A stretch of DNA of 64,000 nucleotides from Conchocele bisecta (GCA_029237695.1 CM055277.1:40706242-40770241), one strand, 5' to 3'; counted from the first letter of the stretch, positions 47,250 through 59,912 are shown. Numbers and translations are program-made. Notes: generated by a model not told the origin, from the letters alone.

Positions 47250-47445
47250 TGATGTGCAATGATCAGATGATTATACTTTTTAATATGTCGATAAAATAGC
47301 CTGATACAACCGCGCGTCTCTATCAGTAAATTAAATATTACTAAGTGATTATATCTGTATAGCGGGTACTCGTAATTGTTAGAACTGGTGATAGTTACAC
47401 AAGTACACACTTATTCAATTCCTATAAAGAACATGTTGTGCCTAA
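47250..47445 (+). mobile_element. 3' part of a family B MITE
   Basis: Matches the second half of 11820-12311, including 'aaaatagcctgatacaaccg' and 'cctataaagaacatgttgtg', but stops before the AGGTACATGC terminus. Confidence 0.8.
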
Positions 47446-48921
47446 CACTAACAGATGGGACTCCAACTTTAATACTGTACAAAATATGCCTACCTTGCGC
47501 GTTTAATTTTTGTTTTCCAAATAACATGTTTGAAAATACTGTAAGAATGGTAATATCTTGCACATGTACCCCTCCGAACAACCAAGACCAGGTCGCCGAT
47601 GTTGGTGGCGGTTATGAGCAGGTGAAGGGAAATTTATGGACGGGGTTCATCCTTAACGACATCCCTGTCTATCCTGTTTGAACTCACGTGCATTGTTTCC
47701 TTTCCTGTACGTGAGAGTTGAAATCAGGTTATACCCGTCATAAGAGTACTGAGATTAGTGCTAATCCTATTATGTTTGGGGGAGGACCCGGTCTTAAATG
47801 AATGTTGATATACCATTAAACGCCATTAAACCAACAAACAAACAAGGTTACCGAGGAGTTGTGTTCATATTGTGCGGATGTATGCCATGCGAGGGATTTA
47901 GTTTCGTGCAACAAAGCAATGATCTTATTTAAACTACTGAATACTTGCAACTCGCAAATATTTAAATACTGTCAGCCGTTCTGAAGATGAAACTCACAAG
48001 TGTGAATTTGTACTTTTTGCAACTCACAAGTCAAAATATGTGCACGTATATCTGTGGGAGTCCGTCCGTCCGTCCATTGTGTCAGTCACGCTGCCTTGAT
48101 ACACTATAATTATAATAATACTATGCATATATAAAAAGATAATAGCGGACGATTTGAACAAATAGCGGACGATTTGACTATTGTTTTTACTAGGTTAGCT
48201 ACTTTGGAGCTACATGTACCTAGTCGTAGAGATGGAATGTCAACTATTTCTACATTTAAAACTTCCACTATGAGTGTCGAATTTGTAATGTTTCGTTACT
48301 GAATTTTACATGTAAACTAAAGAATAAAGCACACAGTCTGAATTATTTAATTTGTATTTACATCATAGTCAATGTTTCGTCCTACTGTCGTGTTAAACAA
48401 TAGTTAACTGAACTGTCACCAGAGGTATCGCACCAGTTTGGTCGAAGAATCCTTGCGGCCATAATGTCGACTTGTGAGGCCATGTAAAGTTAATTTATTG
48501 AATATCATCGGACTTTTGGGGGGAAATACGGCGGTGTGTGTGTCTCATTTTTGTTAATAAAAGTTCTTGTAATAGTGTTAACAAACAATAATTAACGATT
48601 TATCTGCAAATCTATTCAAATAAATAATAATCTGACATTACTGTTTAAGTGCGGGTGCAGTACATTACTTTTATATTGCCTGATGATCTCTGAATAGAGC
48701 CGCCGGACACACAGGTTGAAGTAACGAACTAAGGTATATACATACTATAAATATACCTAAAAGCATCAATAAGTAAGAGAACAAATATCAGCTAACATTG
48801 TTTACTCCATCTTATCACACATTAATGTGTATATAGTCTGGAAGAAAGTAGCTAAAGTCAAAATTACCGTCCACACGAAGTTTTGCATATTATTATTGTA
48901 TGACATATACTTATTGAGGAT
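47446..48921. other. Stretch with no supported gene
   Basis: Segments near 47711-47800 resemble 17440-17560, and 48700-48790 resembles the hairpin flank at 26920-26990. No protein or RNA gene is recognised. Confidence 0.6.
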
Positions 48922-48950
48922 CTCAAGGGTGCCATATTGGCACCCTTGAG
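48922..48950. repeat. Perfect 13-bp hairpin CTCAAGGGTGCCA
   Basis: The arms are exact around TAT. Confidence 0.93.
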
Positions 48951-49996
48951 GAAATTGAGAATTCAAAATGGCCGCCAAATACCAATAAGTACCAAGATGT
49001 CAAGCCAGGCTGAATCGCTTGTGTTGACATATTACAGCATTTTAATAGCCTGTTTTAATTACTCGCACGGATATGCCATCGCGCAATTCGGGAACCCTGG
49101 TACGTGTTGACACGATTTATGTGACACACGTATGCAAATTCTTACAGGAAAGTATAAACATGCCGCGTTTTGCAGAAATACTGTTGATGCTAGTGTATCA
49201 TGTCTCGCAAATTGATTGTGTGAACTGCGGTAGCAAGTGGTTGATGCAATTGGCATAAGAACCGTCGTACCGGTTCCAAAACTCGCAGGGTAATTTCAGT
49301 GTGTTATTATGCAGAATATAAATAATATTCCCAAATGTTACCGAAAAGCATATATATAATTATGTACAAATTATACTGAGAGGGAAAAAGGAAAAATGAC
49401 CGGTTTACTCCCGTTAAGCCGATAACTTGTTTATTATTTCATTATAATCGATGCATATGTCAGAATGTATGTCTAGAGTGCAGTTACCTGCATCGCCTCT
49501 GGCGCATCATCTCAAATGCGTATCAATATAGTTGGTAACAAGAGTTGTCAGAAGACAACGAAGCGCGCGTGATCGTTATTTAGTTTAACGAATATCAAGA
49601 AGCTGTGTGAAAGGAAACAGAGATTAAAAGAAATTTGCCACAATGTTAAGAAAACAGAAATTATAATAAACTGCCCCCACCGTTACGTTTATGAAAGCAC
49701 AAAGTCTGTGACATTGACCTAATGGATAGCGTGGGCTGAGCGTCATGGATTTGACACAGCATGATAGAGGATCATTAGAGGTATGTGTGAAATATCAGAA
49801 CGTTTGGTGTAAGGAAACAGAAGTTATAACAAGTTTCCCCCAACGTTAAGTTTATGAAAGCACTAAACATTTATTTTGTCTCTTCATCTCATAGGGATGA
49901 ACAGTAAATGTTTCGTTTCTACGTCCCTTAAATACGAAATTAAAAACCTTAATTTCCTCTCTACACGACGTATGCAATGGTGATGTCTTAATATTT

Positions 49997-50231
49997 GGCT
50001 GTGACTGGGAAAATGGGGTTTTGGGATTTGTGAGCAGTGCAGCTCCTGATCAATGTCACACTCCAGTAACCTGATCAGGATTATATGCTTGTTAGAAGCA
50101 TGACGGGTGTTTCATTGCTGGAATGGCGAATATATCATATCCTGACCAGACTGTGCGGATGCACAGGATGATCTGAATCTGAATCTACACTGGTCACAAA
50201 ACCCATGAGCCCCATTCCTCCAGTCACAGCC
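49997..50231. mobile_element. Full-length GGCTGTGACTGG MITE (family C)
   Basis: 235 bp bounded by GGCTGTGACTGG and CCAGTCACAGCC. Terminal similarity of about 50 bp per side includes 'ttttgggatttgtga'/'tcacaaaacccatga'. No coding sequence. Other copies are at 16966-17439, 15407-15520 and 56622-56853. Confidence 0.9.
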
Positions 50232-50950
50232 TATTATACGTTACTTACTACACGGCGTGGAAACAAAATATGTATAGGTTATTTGATTTGTATGTGGATA
50301 TGCGTGGCGGAACGAGTGGCATCTTCCCATAAACAAATCCAATCACAAACATGTATACAAACATATACATAATATCCACACATATACACAATCATGTGCA
50401 AGCATAAATACATGACATACGTACATAAACAATGACTGTGTTTTACAAACAAAATTATCTGACAACAGAGGGCGCATAGTTTCCATTCATTGGAGCGGGC
50501 GGTTAACTCTATGATAATCAAATAGTGATAATATAGTATTACACCTTGTACATGTATGTAGGTGTAGTAATGTCTAGGTTGATATATAAGGACAGAACAG
50601 TGAGTTAATTAAATGGTACTGGTGTGGAACATTTCGTTTGTGACAACTTTTTGAGAAAAGAAATAAGTTTGCATATGCTTTGCGTTAAGGGCAGTTTGTT
50701 CCCGAAATGAATAGTTTATGTCTTGCTAGTATTTTGATGTGGGCATGTGTTAACTACTATAACATGTGATTGTTGTAGATATCTGGGGAGAATAATGTGT
50801 GGTGGCTAATTTAAAAGAAGAGTATGTAGATATTTGGTAGGAGTACGGGTGCACTTGTGTGGGGTGGTTTGGGTTGTTCGTGGGTTGACACGGTGTTACA
50901 TGTGTTTTTGCACCATGACATTTTAATGAAGATAGTGGATAGGTTCAAAT
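50232..50950. other. Stretch with no supported gene
   Basis: A (CA/TG)-rich patch (50335-50440) gives a Cys-rich open frame that I regard as low complexity. Nothing else is recognised. Confidence 0.55.
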
Positions 50951-50959
50951 TGTTAATTT

Positions 50960-51640
50960 TTGTCGCGCCCGCTTGCGGAAAGCGGGATATAGTCGGCACT
51001 TTGGCGTACGTACGTACGTACGTACGTACTGTGTCCGGTTAAAGTTTTTGGTTAAGTTTTCGGTTAAGTTTTTTTTGGTTAAAGTTTTTGGTTAAGTTTT
51101 TGGTTAAGTTTTTTGGTTAAGTTTTTTGGTTAAGTTTTTTGTTTTTTGGTTAAAGTGGTTAACTTTTTTGGTTAAGTTTTTTGATATATGTTTTATACTA
51201 TATCCTGTGCCCAATGTCAAGGTCAAATTACTTTTTGTCGCTCCCGCTTGCGGAAAGCGCGATAGAGTTGGCACTTTGGCGTACGTACGTGTGTCCGGTT
51301 AAAGTTTTTTGTCGCGCCCGCTTGCGGAAAGCGCGATATAGTCGGCACTTTGGCGTACGTACGTACGTACGTACGTACGTACATACGTGTGTCCGGTTAA
51401 AGATTTTGGTTAAGTTTTTTGGTTAAGTTTTTTGGTTAAAATTGTTCGTTATACTATATTTCTGCAACTGCTTTGCCCATTACCTTGAAACTTCACATGG
51501 GTGTTTATCATCATCTATATTTTCATTCTACCCCCTCCCGTGCGGCGCCTGTGCCCAATGTCAAGGTCAAATTACTTTGAAGTTTTTGGTTAAAGTTTTT
51601 GTCGCGCCCGCTTGCGGAAAGCGCGATTTATCCCGTCAAC
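50960..51640 (+). repeat. GTCGCGCCCGCTTGCGGAAA repeats with (ACGT)n and TTTTGGTTAAG tracts
   Basis: Four copies start at about 50961, 51236, 51311 and 51601. They are separated by (ACGT)n runs (51006-51030, 51355-51388) and tandem 'tttttggttaag' words. Related copies are at 52063 and 63812-63950. Confidence 0.93.
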
Positions 51641-51744
51641 ACAGTGCGTATGTGCCGTGAAACACGGTGCCATGAAACATTTTTGATATCCAGTCAATAC
51701 AATTTTTGCATTTTAAAGCCATTTTTAGGTGTTGACGGGATAAA
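51627..51744. repeat. Inverted pair TTTATCCCGTCAACAC
   Basis: A 16-18-bp perfect inverted pair bounds 118 bp and abuts the next hairpin. Confidence 0.88.
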
Positions 51745-51745
51745 T

Positions 51746-51891
51746 AGAATAGTAGGTTAGTGCCGTGAATGGGAAAAAATATCTGGCGCGGCACGGAAAC
51801 GGGATGTGCTCGGCAGAGCCTCGCCCATCCCGTTTCCTGAGCCTTGCCAGATATGTTATTTTCCCATTCACGGCACTAACCTACTATTCTC
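51746..51891. repeat. 146-bp hairpin with nested inner stem
   Basis: The outer arms AGAATAGTAGGTTAGTGCCG extend about 40 bp inward; an inner stem GGAAACGGGATG/CATCCCGTTTCC lies inside. One arm is partly repeated at 52010-52060. Confidence 0.9.
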
Positions 51892-51917
51892 TATCTATTT
51901 TCCTTATTTCTGAACCA

Positions 51918-51990
51918 AAGTATATGTTGTGACCACTCAGTTGAACCGTCTCGGCGAGACGGTTCAAATGAGTGGTCACAACATATACTT
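51918..51990. repeat. 73-bp near-perfect palindrome
   Basis: 36-bp arms from AAGTATATGTTGTG to the centre CTCGGCGAG differ at one pair. Half of it occurs at 27300-27355. Confidence 0.95.
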
Positions 51991-52060
51991 CTGATGAGAA
52001 ATAAAGAAATTCTTGAGCCTTGCCGGATATTTTTCCCATTCACGGCACTAACCTACTATT

Positions 52061-53316
52061 CTCTATATAGTCGGCACTTTGGTTAAGGTCGGCACTTTGG
52101 CGTACGTACATGTACGTACGTGTGTCCGGTTAAAGTTTTTGGTTAAGTTTTTTGGTTAAGTTTCTTGGTTAAAGTTTTTCGTTATACTATATCTCTTTTT
52201 TCAGTGTCCATGCCTCGCCACAAGGCGCGACATGCAGGCCATGGCCATCTAGTTTTGTTAAGACAGTGATCTCATAAAAGATATAGTTTACATGTTTGCC
52301 GTTGTGTTCTGCGTAGATCCTGATCAGCTGGCGTCCCCGCTCAGTCTCACAGTGAACATAGTAACGACACAATCAGTTCAGACATATATTCTTTTACGGA
52401 CTGCAGGAAATACTATTAAGTGTCTCATTGGCAAACAGTGTAGTTCATAATAAGACTGGAATTGTAATTCAGTGAAGTCGGGTTAATGAACAAAAAACAA
52501 TATTCGTATTTCATTGAACCTATAAATTATTTAAATAATGTTTATATATAGATCTAATATGAGGCGCGTCGTGTAAAAAGGTACCTTATGGCAACATTTT
52601 AACATTTTTACTTGTTGACGTTTTCCGATGCAGAACTCATTTCTGAGCATACTGATGTTTGTTTTATGCAATTCCGATGTAAATTGGCTGATTTAGTCAA
52701 ATTTTAGCACATACACTGAATACTGTTTGAACGCCACGTCGCTCATTATTGTGGCAACTTCGCAACTTTTTTCCGACGTCACATTAATTACGCCATGTAT
52801 AATACATGTAGCATATAACATACCTGTACCACGCTGAGGCCAACATGTGAAGCAATAGCGAACTGAACATATACATGCACATGTATGATGTGAAAACATT
52901 CAGATGGAAGATATACCGTTACATGTCAGATGCGCATTGAAAACTACGGAAATAGTTTATATTAATATCAATATCGACCGACGTACAGTTATGATCGGCA
53001 GCATATGTTAACGACGCTTTCAAAAGTGATTCTCCACACCTGACCATTTCTACGCTTCACTTGAACTGAACTGTCACTACCGATGCAGATCAAATTGGCA
53101 CTCATAATCTGGGAAATATGGAAATATCACGTATCCATGCCTTCCGTCAACAGGGTGGTTGGTGGGGACCGACGGGAAACACTTGGTTTTAAAGAAATAA
53201 ACAAGAATACCGTCAACGGCATGTATCTCATTGCTGTGGTGGCTGGATCATAAACATGCATATTGATATAGTGTACAATATATATGAAAATAGAGGAACG
53301 CGAGTTCATCTACTGA
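52061..53316. other. Stretch with no supported gene
   Basis: After a short GTCGGCACTTTGG/(ACGT)n piece to 52190, I see only unsupported short open frames. Confidence 0.6.
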
Positions 53317-53575
53317 ATGAAAATATGGATGATGACAAACATGCATATGAAGTTTCAAGTCAGTCTATCGTACGGTGAAGAAGGTATAGGAGAATGGAGA
53401 AACGCGCCTGCATCTACTGAATGTGAAATTTCCAAGTTATGTAACCTTGACATTGGGCATGGGGGAAGCATGTGTGGAATGGGAAATGAAAACATGGATG
53501 ATGATACGCATGCATATGAAGCTTCACGTCAATCGGTCATAGTATATGGTAAAGACGTTATAGCAGAATGTAAAA
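53317..53575 (+). repeat. 170-bp direct repeat pair
   Basis: 'aaaacatggatgatgatacg' and 'catgcatatgaagcttcacg' type words occur near 53320 and 53488. The open frame here is a repeat translation. Confidence 0.75.
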
Positions 53576-54040
53576 CTTGACGGATATACGGACAGACAAT
53601 CTTTGCACCCCTTGCTACGCGATGGGTTAATAAAATGACGGTCTAATTCCCTCCTCTCGGAATTAACTTTCCCTCTCATTCCCCAGGTTGGGTGGAGCGT
53701 TTCCCTATGCAATATAAAGTATGTGTATAATATTGCACATGTATTATCCCCACCTGTGGTATGTGTAGCTGACTAATTCCCGAGTTGGCTATTATGTTAC
53801 TATAAGTATAATTACAGGAAACCATCGTTCAGCATTTAACGCGACCAGCAAAGGTCTCGGCCACAGCCACTGAATAGAGAGACAGTCGCAGTCAGTACGG
53901 CCCGCCTCCAGAAACTAATAGGCATAACTCTTAGCCATATTTTACGCTTGATTCGCTTTGTTATCCCCTCACCGATAGGCAATAGGGGATATAGCGTTAG
54001 TCCATTTACGTACATACGTACGTGCGTACGTACGTGCCTG

Positions 54041-55075
54041 AGTTAGTAACGCATTTCATTTTTCAATAACTTATGAACCGCTTCACCGACGTTGAATTCA
54101 TATTTGGCCACAATTTGTGTCTACTGTCTGTTCCACATCTTGCTGCCGAAGAACATTTGGTTATTAAACACATTAAATCTAAATACTATTTAATTGTAAG
54201 TACTTTTTCACCAATAACAAAAACGCCACCCTCCCCCAAGACAATTATTTAGTGAAATTCCATCAAATGTTGATATAATTGCGAAACAACAATTTTTCTA
54301 CGGGAATTGAAATATATATTTTCTTCAGTAATATTTTATTTGTGGGCCGATTTTCAAAATCTAACTTTTGTTTTCTTATTTGCATCATTTCCAAGCTTTA
54401 CACCAGGTTTCGGAGTTAATTTCCAAATGTTTTCGTTTTTCGATCCTCCTAGTCCTCTTTCTCTTCTTTTTTCTCCACCATGTTAAATTCCCATAGGAAA
54501 TATCGCAATAAAATCAATCTTTGATGGAATTTCATCATATAAATTATTTTGTTTACAAAGTTAGTAACGCATTTCATTTTTCAATAACTTATGAACCGCT
54601 TCACCGACGTTGAATTCATATTTGGCCACAATTTGTGTCTACTGTCTGTTCCACATTTTGCTGCCGAAGAACATTTGGTTATTAAACACATTAAATCTAA
54701 ATACTATTTAATTGTAAGTACTTTTTCACCAATAACAAAAACGCCACCCTCCCCCAAGACAATTATTTAGTGAAATTCCATCAAATGTTGATATAATTGC
54801 GAAACAACAATTTTTCTACGGGAATTGAAATATATTTTTTCTTCAGTAATATTTTATTTGTGGGCCGATTTTCAAAATCTAACTTTTGTTTTCTTATTTG
54901 CATCATTTCCAAGCTTTACGCCAGGTTTCGGAGTCCATTTCCAAATGTTTTCGTTTTTCGATCCTCCTAGTCCTCTTTCTCTTCTTTTTTCTCCACCATG
55001 TTAAATTCCCATAGGAAATATCGCAATAAAATCAATCTTTGATGGAATTTCATCATATAAATTATTTTGGACAGT
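54041..55075 (+). repeat. 518-bp tandem duplication
   Basis: Units 54041-54558 and 54559-55075 differ by only a few bases (for example accaggtttc versus gccaggtttc). 55085-55175 is a partial third copy in inverted orientation. No coding content was recognised. Confidence 0.96.
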
Positions 55076-55180
55076 GACATTTTTGTTATTGATGAAAAAG
55101 TACTTACTTTAAAATATGTTTCAATGTGTTTAATAGCCAAACGTTTGTCGGCAGCAAAACGTGGAACATGCAGTAGGGAT

Positions 55181-55275
55181 GTAGTTGCGAACTGTAACTC
55201 TTGCCATCTACTCCCGTGCCGTCCATAGCCACGGACGGTACGGGAGTACATTGCAATAGTTACCGTTCGCAACTA
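55181..55275. repeat. 95-bp hairpin
   Basis: About 40-bp arms pair TTGCGAACTGTAAC with GTTACCGTTCGCAA, around CCGTCC/GGACGG near the loop. Confidence 0.88.
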
Positions 55276-55900
55276 CTCGGGATGGTGACTTGTTTTGCAT
55301 ACGACCCACGTCCGACCGCCCAATGTCAAGGTCATTGAGGACGTATGCTCACCTTATTTGTAAGGCAAACATGTTAAAAAAATATATTATGATTAATATC
55401 AAGGATGCCAGCGAGGGTATTAGCTTCAAAGTGATAACGACGTCCCTTGTTTTTATAAAGAATAATGTGTGAAATGTAATAAAATGTTAATTTAACAAGG
55501 TGAGCTGATTATCTTGAAATAATGTCCTCGTGCTTGGATCGTACTGCTACACAAACTCGTTTCGCTACGCTCACTTGTTTGTTTAACACAATCACCCAAT
55601 CACTCGTGTATTATTTCACGATAATCACGACATAGAGATTGTACGTGGATACGGACGAAGTTTACACAGTCGGTTTGTAATGTGATTTGTGTTGCCTGCT
55701 TGGTTTTAGAGTGGTGGGCAAGCAGCGTCTACAACTTTGCCTTTACAAAAGAGTGTGCCGTGTAGCTACATACACATATGCAACAACAACGTCAATGTTT
55801 TTAACAGCATATTGTCCGTACGTTAGTATAAGACCCGATTGAACTAATATAAGAGGGTTCCACAAATGTTTCAGGGATTCCACCTTTCCTCTATCACATG
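55276..55900. other. Stretch with no supported gene
   Basis: A 'caatgtcaaggtcattgagg' word marks a dispersed repeat near 55320. Nothing else is recognised. Confidence 0.55.
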
Positions 55901-56254
55901 ATAATTCCAGCACAAAAATATTTACACAATTCCCTAACATTTGATTGGTCCGTAGCAAGTCTCTGTCCAACATTTATATCCCAGTAAACTCCCATGCCGA
56001 ACTACTTTCCGTAACCGTGAGGCGCAGTTAAAATAATTATTAAGAAAACGGAAAATAAACACATTTTCTTGATGAATTTATTTCAAATGCTGGAATTATA
56101 AGGAATGAATGGCCTTTTTGTGGAATTTATCGGGGATATAAACTTGAAAAAGTCGCGGGCATACTGGACGAGGCCTTCCGGCCTTCGTCCAGTATTCCCG
56201 CGACTTTTCCAAGTTTATACCCCGATAAATTCCACAAAAAGGCCATTCATTCCT
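55901..56254. mobile_element. ATAATTCCAGCA unit plus hairpin, third copy
   Basis: Unit 55901-56099 and hairpin 56101-56254 match 30649-31004 with few differences. The same junction in an unrelated location shows that both parts transpose together. Confidence 0.92.
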
Positions 56255-56621
56255 ATAATACATGTTCACAGTTTTGATGAGTCACATCGGTTACCACATC
56301 GTGTGTAATACAATTCCTTCGTTACTGATACATGTAAGGGTTTACCAAGTACAAAATTGTATTCACTAAATGCAATCTGACATTCTGGTACATCGACTAG
56401 CATACGATAGTACATGTATACCGTGTTTCATTATCAGCTGTTAACAACGACGTCAGCTATGTCAAAAGCATAAATGGAAGCGACGTTTCCGACGTCATTT
56501 ACTCGATATCGTCATTTTCGCCATAAGGCACCTTTTCGCACGACGCGGCTCATATATATATATTTTAACACACATTGCAAAATAAATTAAGTCAGTTTTA
56601 TAATTACGATAATTAATATTT

Positions 56622-56853
56622 GGTTGTGACTGGAGAAATAGGGCTTATGGCATTCGTGACCAGTGTAGCTCCTGACAAATAGCACACCCATGTAGCATTA
56701 AAACCATATACATGTATAATGCTTGATAGCAGCATGGTGGGTGTTTAATTTATGTAATGCCTATCAGTGCATATCTTGATCAGACTGTGCGCACAGTCTG
56801 ATCTGGGTCTACACTGATCGCAAAACACATGTATAAGCCCCATACGCCACATT
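56622..56853. mobile_element. Family C MITE, diverged copy
   Basis: It starts GGTTGTGACTGGAGAAATAG and keeps the internal 'gaccagtgtagctcctga' word. The far terminus is degraded. A perfect 26-bp palindrome lies inside at 56778-56803. Confidence 0.85.
56778..56803. repeat. Perfect 26-bp palindrome
   Basis: GATCAGACTGTGC followed directly by GCACAGTCTGATC, with no spacer. Confidence 0.95.
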
Positions 56854-57208
56854 ATAACGTTTATCCTACACTAGTAAAATAATGGTCACTTGACAGCTTC
56901 ACAAAAAGAACCTTATGAAAATTGCAACTAATGATTGGGATTCCCGACCACTCTGCACATATTCTCACTGATTGCAGTAAAATCAGTATAATCTACTATA
57001 ATTTACTGACTAACAGGCTATCAGTGTACATACATGTACTATGTTCGGACTGCGTCAATGAAACGGTTAATATGATGACATGTTCAGTGGTTGCGAATAC
57101 AATAAGGTAGCTCTTATCAGCAGGCTGCCAATCATATACATGTATAGTAGAATACTGCAATGTACTAATATATCACAGTGCGCTTGTATTACGTCATTTT
57201 TACTTGTT

Positions 57209-57237
57209 GGTGTCCGGTTTAGAGATTTTCCACTGTA
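57209..57237 (-). mobile_element. Solo terminus of CAGTGGAA MITE
   Basis: GGTGTCCGGTTTAGAGATTT and the final CACTG match the terminus at 17111 (reverse). Confidence 0.65.
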
Positions 57238-57552
57238 TTATCCTATGCTTTTATAGACATCCTACTGAACTCGTCAAACACCACGTTTTGTTGGGCATTG
57301 GTTTACAGGACTAGTACATTTCCGTTACTTAATTTCTTTGATCAATTAAACATTGTTTTTGCATTGTTTATATTGTTTATATGGCCGTAACATTTAGGCA
57401 GGTTTCGTGAAACAGACAGTAGTGTGTCGACTCTAGCACAACGCAATATTTGAATCATTTGCACTAGCCGCACGTTTTCCGCTTTATATGCAACAGGTTG
57501 CACTGTATCGCTACACCACGTTCAACGGTAAAACTGTGCGTAATTGCATTTT

Positions 57553-58052
57553 NNNNNNNNNNNNNNNNNNNNNNNNNNNNNNNNNNNNNNNNNNNNNNNN
57601 NNNNNNNNNNNNNNNNNNNNNNNNNNNNNNNNNNNNNNNNNNNNNNNNNNNNNNNNNNNNNNNNNNNNNNNNNNNNNNNNNNNNNNNNNNNNNNNNNNNN
57701 NNNNNNNNNNNNNNNNNNNNNNNNNNNNNNNNNNNNNNNNNNNNNNNNNNNNNNNNNNNNNNNNNNNNNNNNNNNNNNNNNNNNNNNNNNNNNNNNNNNN
57801 NNNNNNNNNNNNNNNNNNNNNNNNNNNNNNNNNNNNNNNNNNNNNNNNNNNNNNNNNNNNNNNNNNNNNNNNNNNNNNNNNNNNNNNNNNNNNNNNNNNN
57901 NNNNNNNNNNNNNNNNNNNNNNNNNNNNNNNNNNNNNNNNNNNNNNNNNNNNNNNNNNNNNNNNNNNNNNNNNNNNNNNNNNNNNNNNNNNNNNNNNNNN
58001 NNNNNNNNNNNNNNNNNNNNNNNNNNNNNNNNNNNNNNNNNNNNNNNNNNNN
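57553..58052. other. Second 500-N scaffold gap
   Basis: The 15 bases before it (57538-57552, gcgtaattgcatttt) are identical to the first 15 after it (58053-58067). The two contigs may overlap directly, in which case the gap is not real missing sequence. Confidence 0.97.
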
Positions 58053-58281
58053 GCGTAATTGCATTTTACATTTCGCGCACTAAATATAGAAGACACCTGC
58101 AGGGCGTTGATGTTCATACTTCATTATATTGTTATTGAGAGACAATTCATGATGATCAATTGTTTTCGTTGTAAAATATATTAACTTACAAGGCTCAGTC
58201 TTGTGTCTCATGTTAAGATACGCAGTCGTTAGTTTTATTTGAAATAATGTTTTGAGAAAAAATAAAACATTACTCCCTCAA

Positions 58282-58366
58282 AGTATGCTTAGCTAGATCA
58301 GTATGCTTAGCTAGATCAGTATGCTTAGCTAGATCAGTATGCTTAGCTAGATCAGTATGCTTAGCA
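58282..58366 (+). repeat. 18-bp tandem repeat AGTATGCTTAGCTAGATC
   Basis: Four perfect copies plus a partial fifth. Confidence 0.97.
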
Positions 58367-58570
58367 ATTTTGGTGAAATCAGCTACTGTACATGACATGT
58401 GTATGATTCACTCAGTCGTATTACAGCGCCATATTTCGCCGACTTCGAATTCAAAACTTATATTTTCAGACAACAACGTAAACAATTGGCAAACAATTGA
58501 GAGCTCATGCAGAATTAGACATCCTTGACATTAGACATCAATTAAGGAATAAAACTATGGGCTGTTGCGT

Positions 58571-58701
58571 TTACTGTAGTATGAACAACATTTGGTCTGT
58601 TTAAAGTGCATGGAGTCCGAAGCTTTCGGACTCCATGCACTTTAAACAGACCAAATGTTCGCAAGCTTTACACAGACCAACTGTTGTTCATACTACAGTA
58701 A
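58571..58701. repeat. Hairpin with perfect 35-bp arms and outer stem
   Basis: Inner arms at 58587-58621 and 58625-58659 are perfect around GCT. The outer stem 'ttactgtagtatgaacaa' resumes after a 24-base insertion on the right side. Confidence 0.95.
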
Positions 58702-59912
58702 GCCAATGGTTTTATTGCTTACATTTACATTGCATTTCTGAATACTACGCCTTTACAATTAGATATCTTATTGTGTTACGTCATTGTGTTGCAATTCATG
58801 GAACAGCGACGTTGCCGGTCAATACTGTTTATTGCCGATACAGTGGCGAGGGCAAAGGTCACAGGACATTCCATTGTACCATAGTAGGTAAGGTAGGTGT
58901 GTTACAAATGCAAAACTGACATTAGTTTAAACAATATTTATTCAAATATATTCAAACACCATTCAGGCATATTCTGAATCAATTTGTCACGTTTGTTGCG
59001 TATTTGCTGAAAAGGAAAATTGTGAGCACAGGCACGCAAATCATACATGTATCACACCAATAGCGTCAAGCATTCCATAGGAAATGCACGCATGAACACG
59101 TCAATATTAATCGATAACAACGCACCTGTGATTTCATCTAACTTTAGAACATACAAGCATTGTTATAGATAATCGCACCGATATCAACTGTGACCAAGAC
59201 ATAAATGTTCTATGTGATGCATGTACATGTAGCCTAGTGGTTACAGTTATCTTTTTTAAAATTACTTTTTCGTTGAGGGTTGAGGGTTGTGTGTTCGGCA
59301 CCACCACTGTGTAATCATTTTTTTATAATCAATGTTGTCCCTCACTTCATAGTCCCAGTTATTTGCCGTGGTTAATACGTTTATTTTATTAACATTATGT
59401 AATGTACCTTATAGAAACATTTTGTTTCACAGTTGTTCACAAACGGATATATACGAACATTGTATCTTACATAATACCGTTTGAATCGCCTTAGATACAT
59501 CCATATGTCTGTCTGGACCAAACGTATACGCGCAGCCAATATCTTCCCCATCTGGGGGCGGTGAACATACGACGTGTGGGTGAGCTTAGCCAGCCAAACA
59601 TTTTCAGGGGACGATAAATAGGATGCCAAGAACCCCGAGGATGTGTATATTTACGCCCCCACAGGTCTCCCCCGTGAATTGTATTGGTCTTCTTTCACGT
59701 TTTTTAATATATATATAACATATTTATTTAGTTAATGAATTGTGAACACCGTAAGCCCTACACTGTAGTCTGACTGCGTGATGTGCATCCTTATCTGTGA
59801 AACAGTAAACCCAGTTCACACGTCACAAGGACCCTTGTCTAAGGACGCTATCTCTGCGAGATATACAATTTGAGAAAACGTTGCATCTGTTATGAATAAA
59901 ACAAATATGATT
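58702..59912. other. Stretch with no supported gene
   Basis: A weak tRNA-like pattern (GTAGCCTAGTGGTTACAGT near 59229, GTGTTCGGCACCAC near 59291) is too degenerate to call. No coding region is recognised. Confidence 0.55.

Noticed and set aside
53317..53580. 87-residue frame
   Set aside because: The peptide repeats internally because of a 170-bp direct repeat that contains a dispersed-repeat word.
59229..59305. Weak tRNA-like A and B boxes
   Set aside because: Both boxes have several mismatches and the acceptor stem does not pair.
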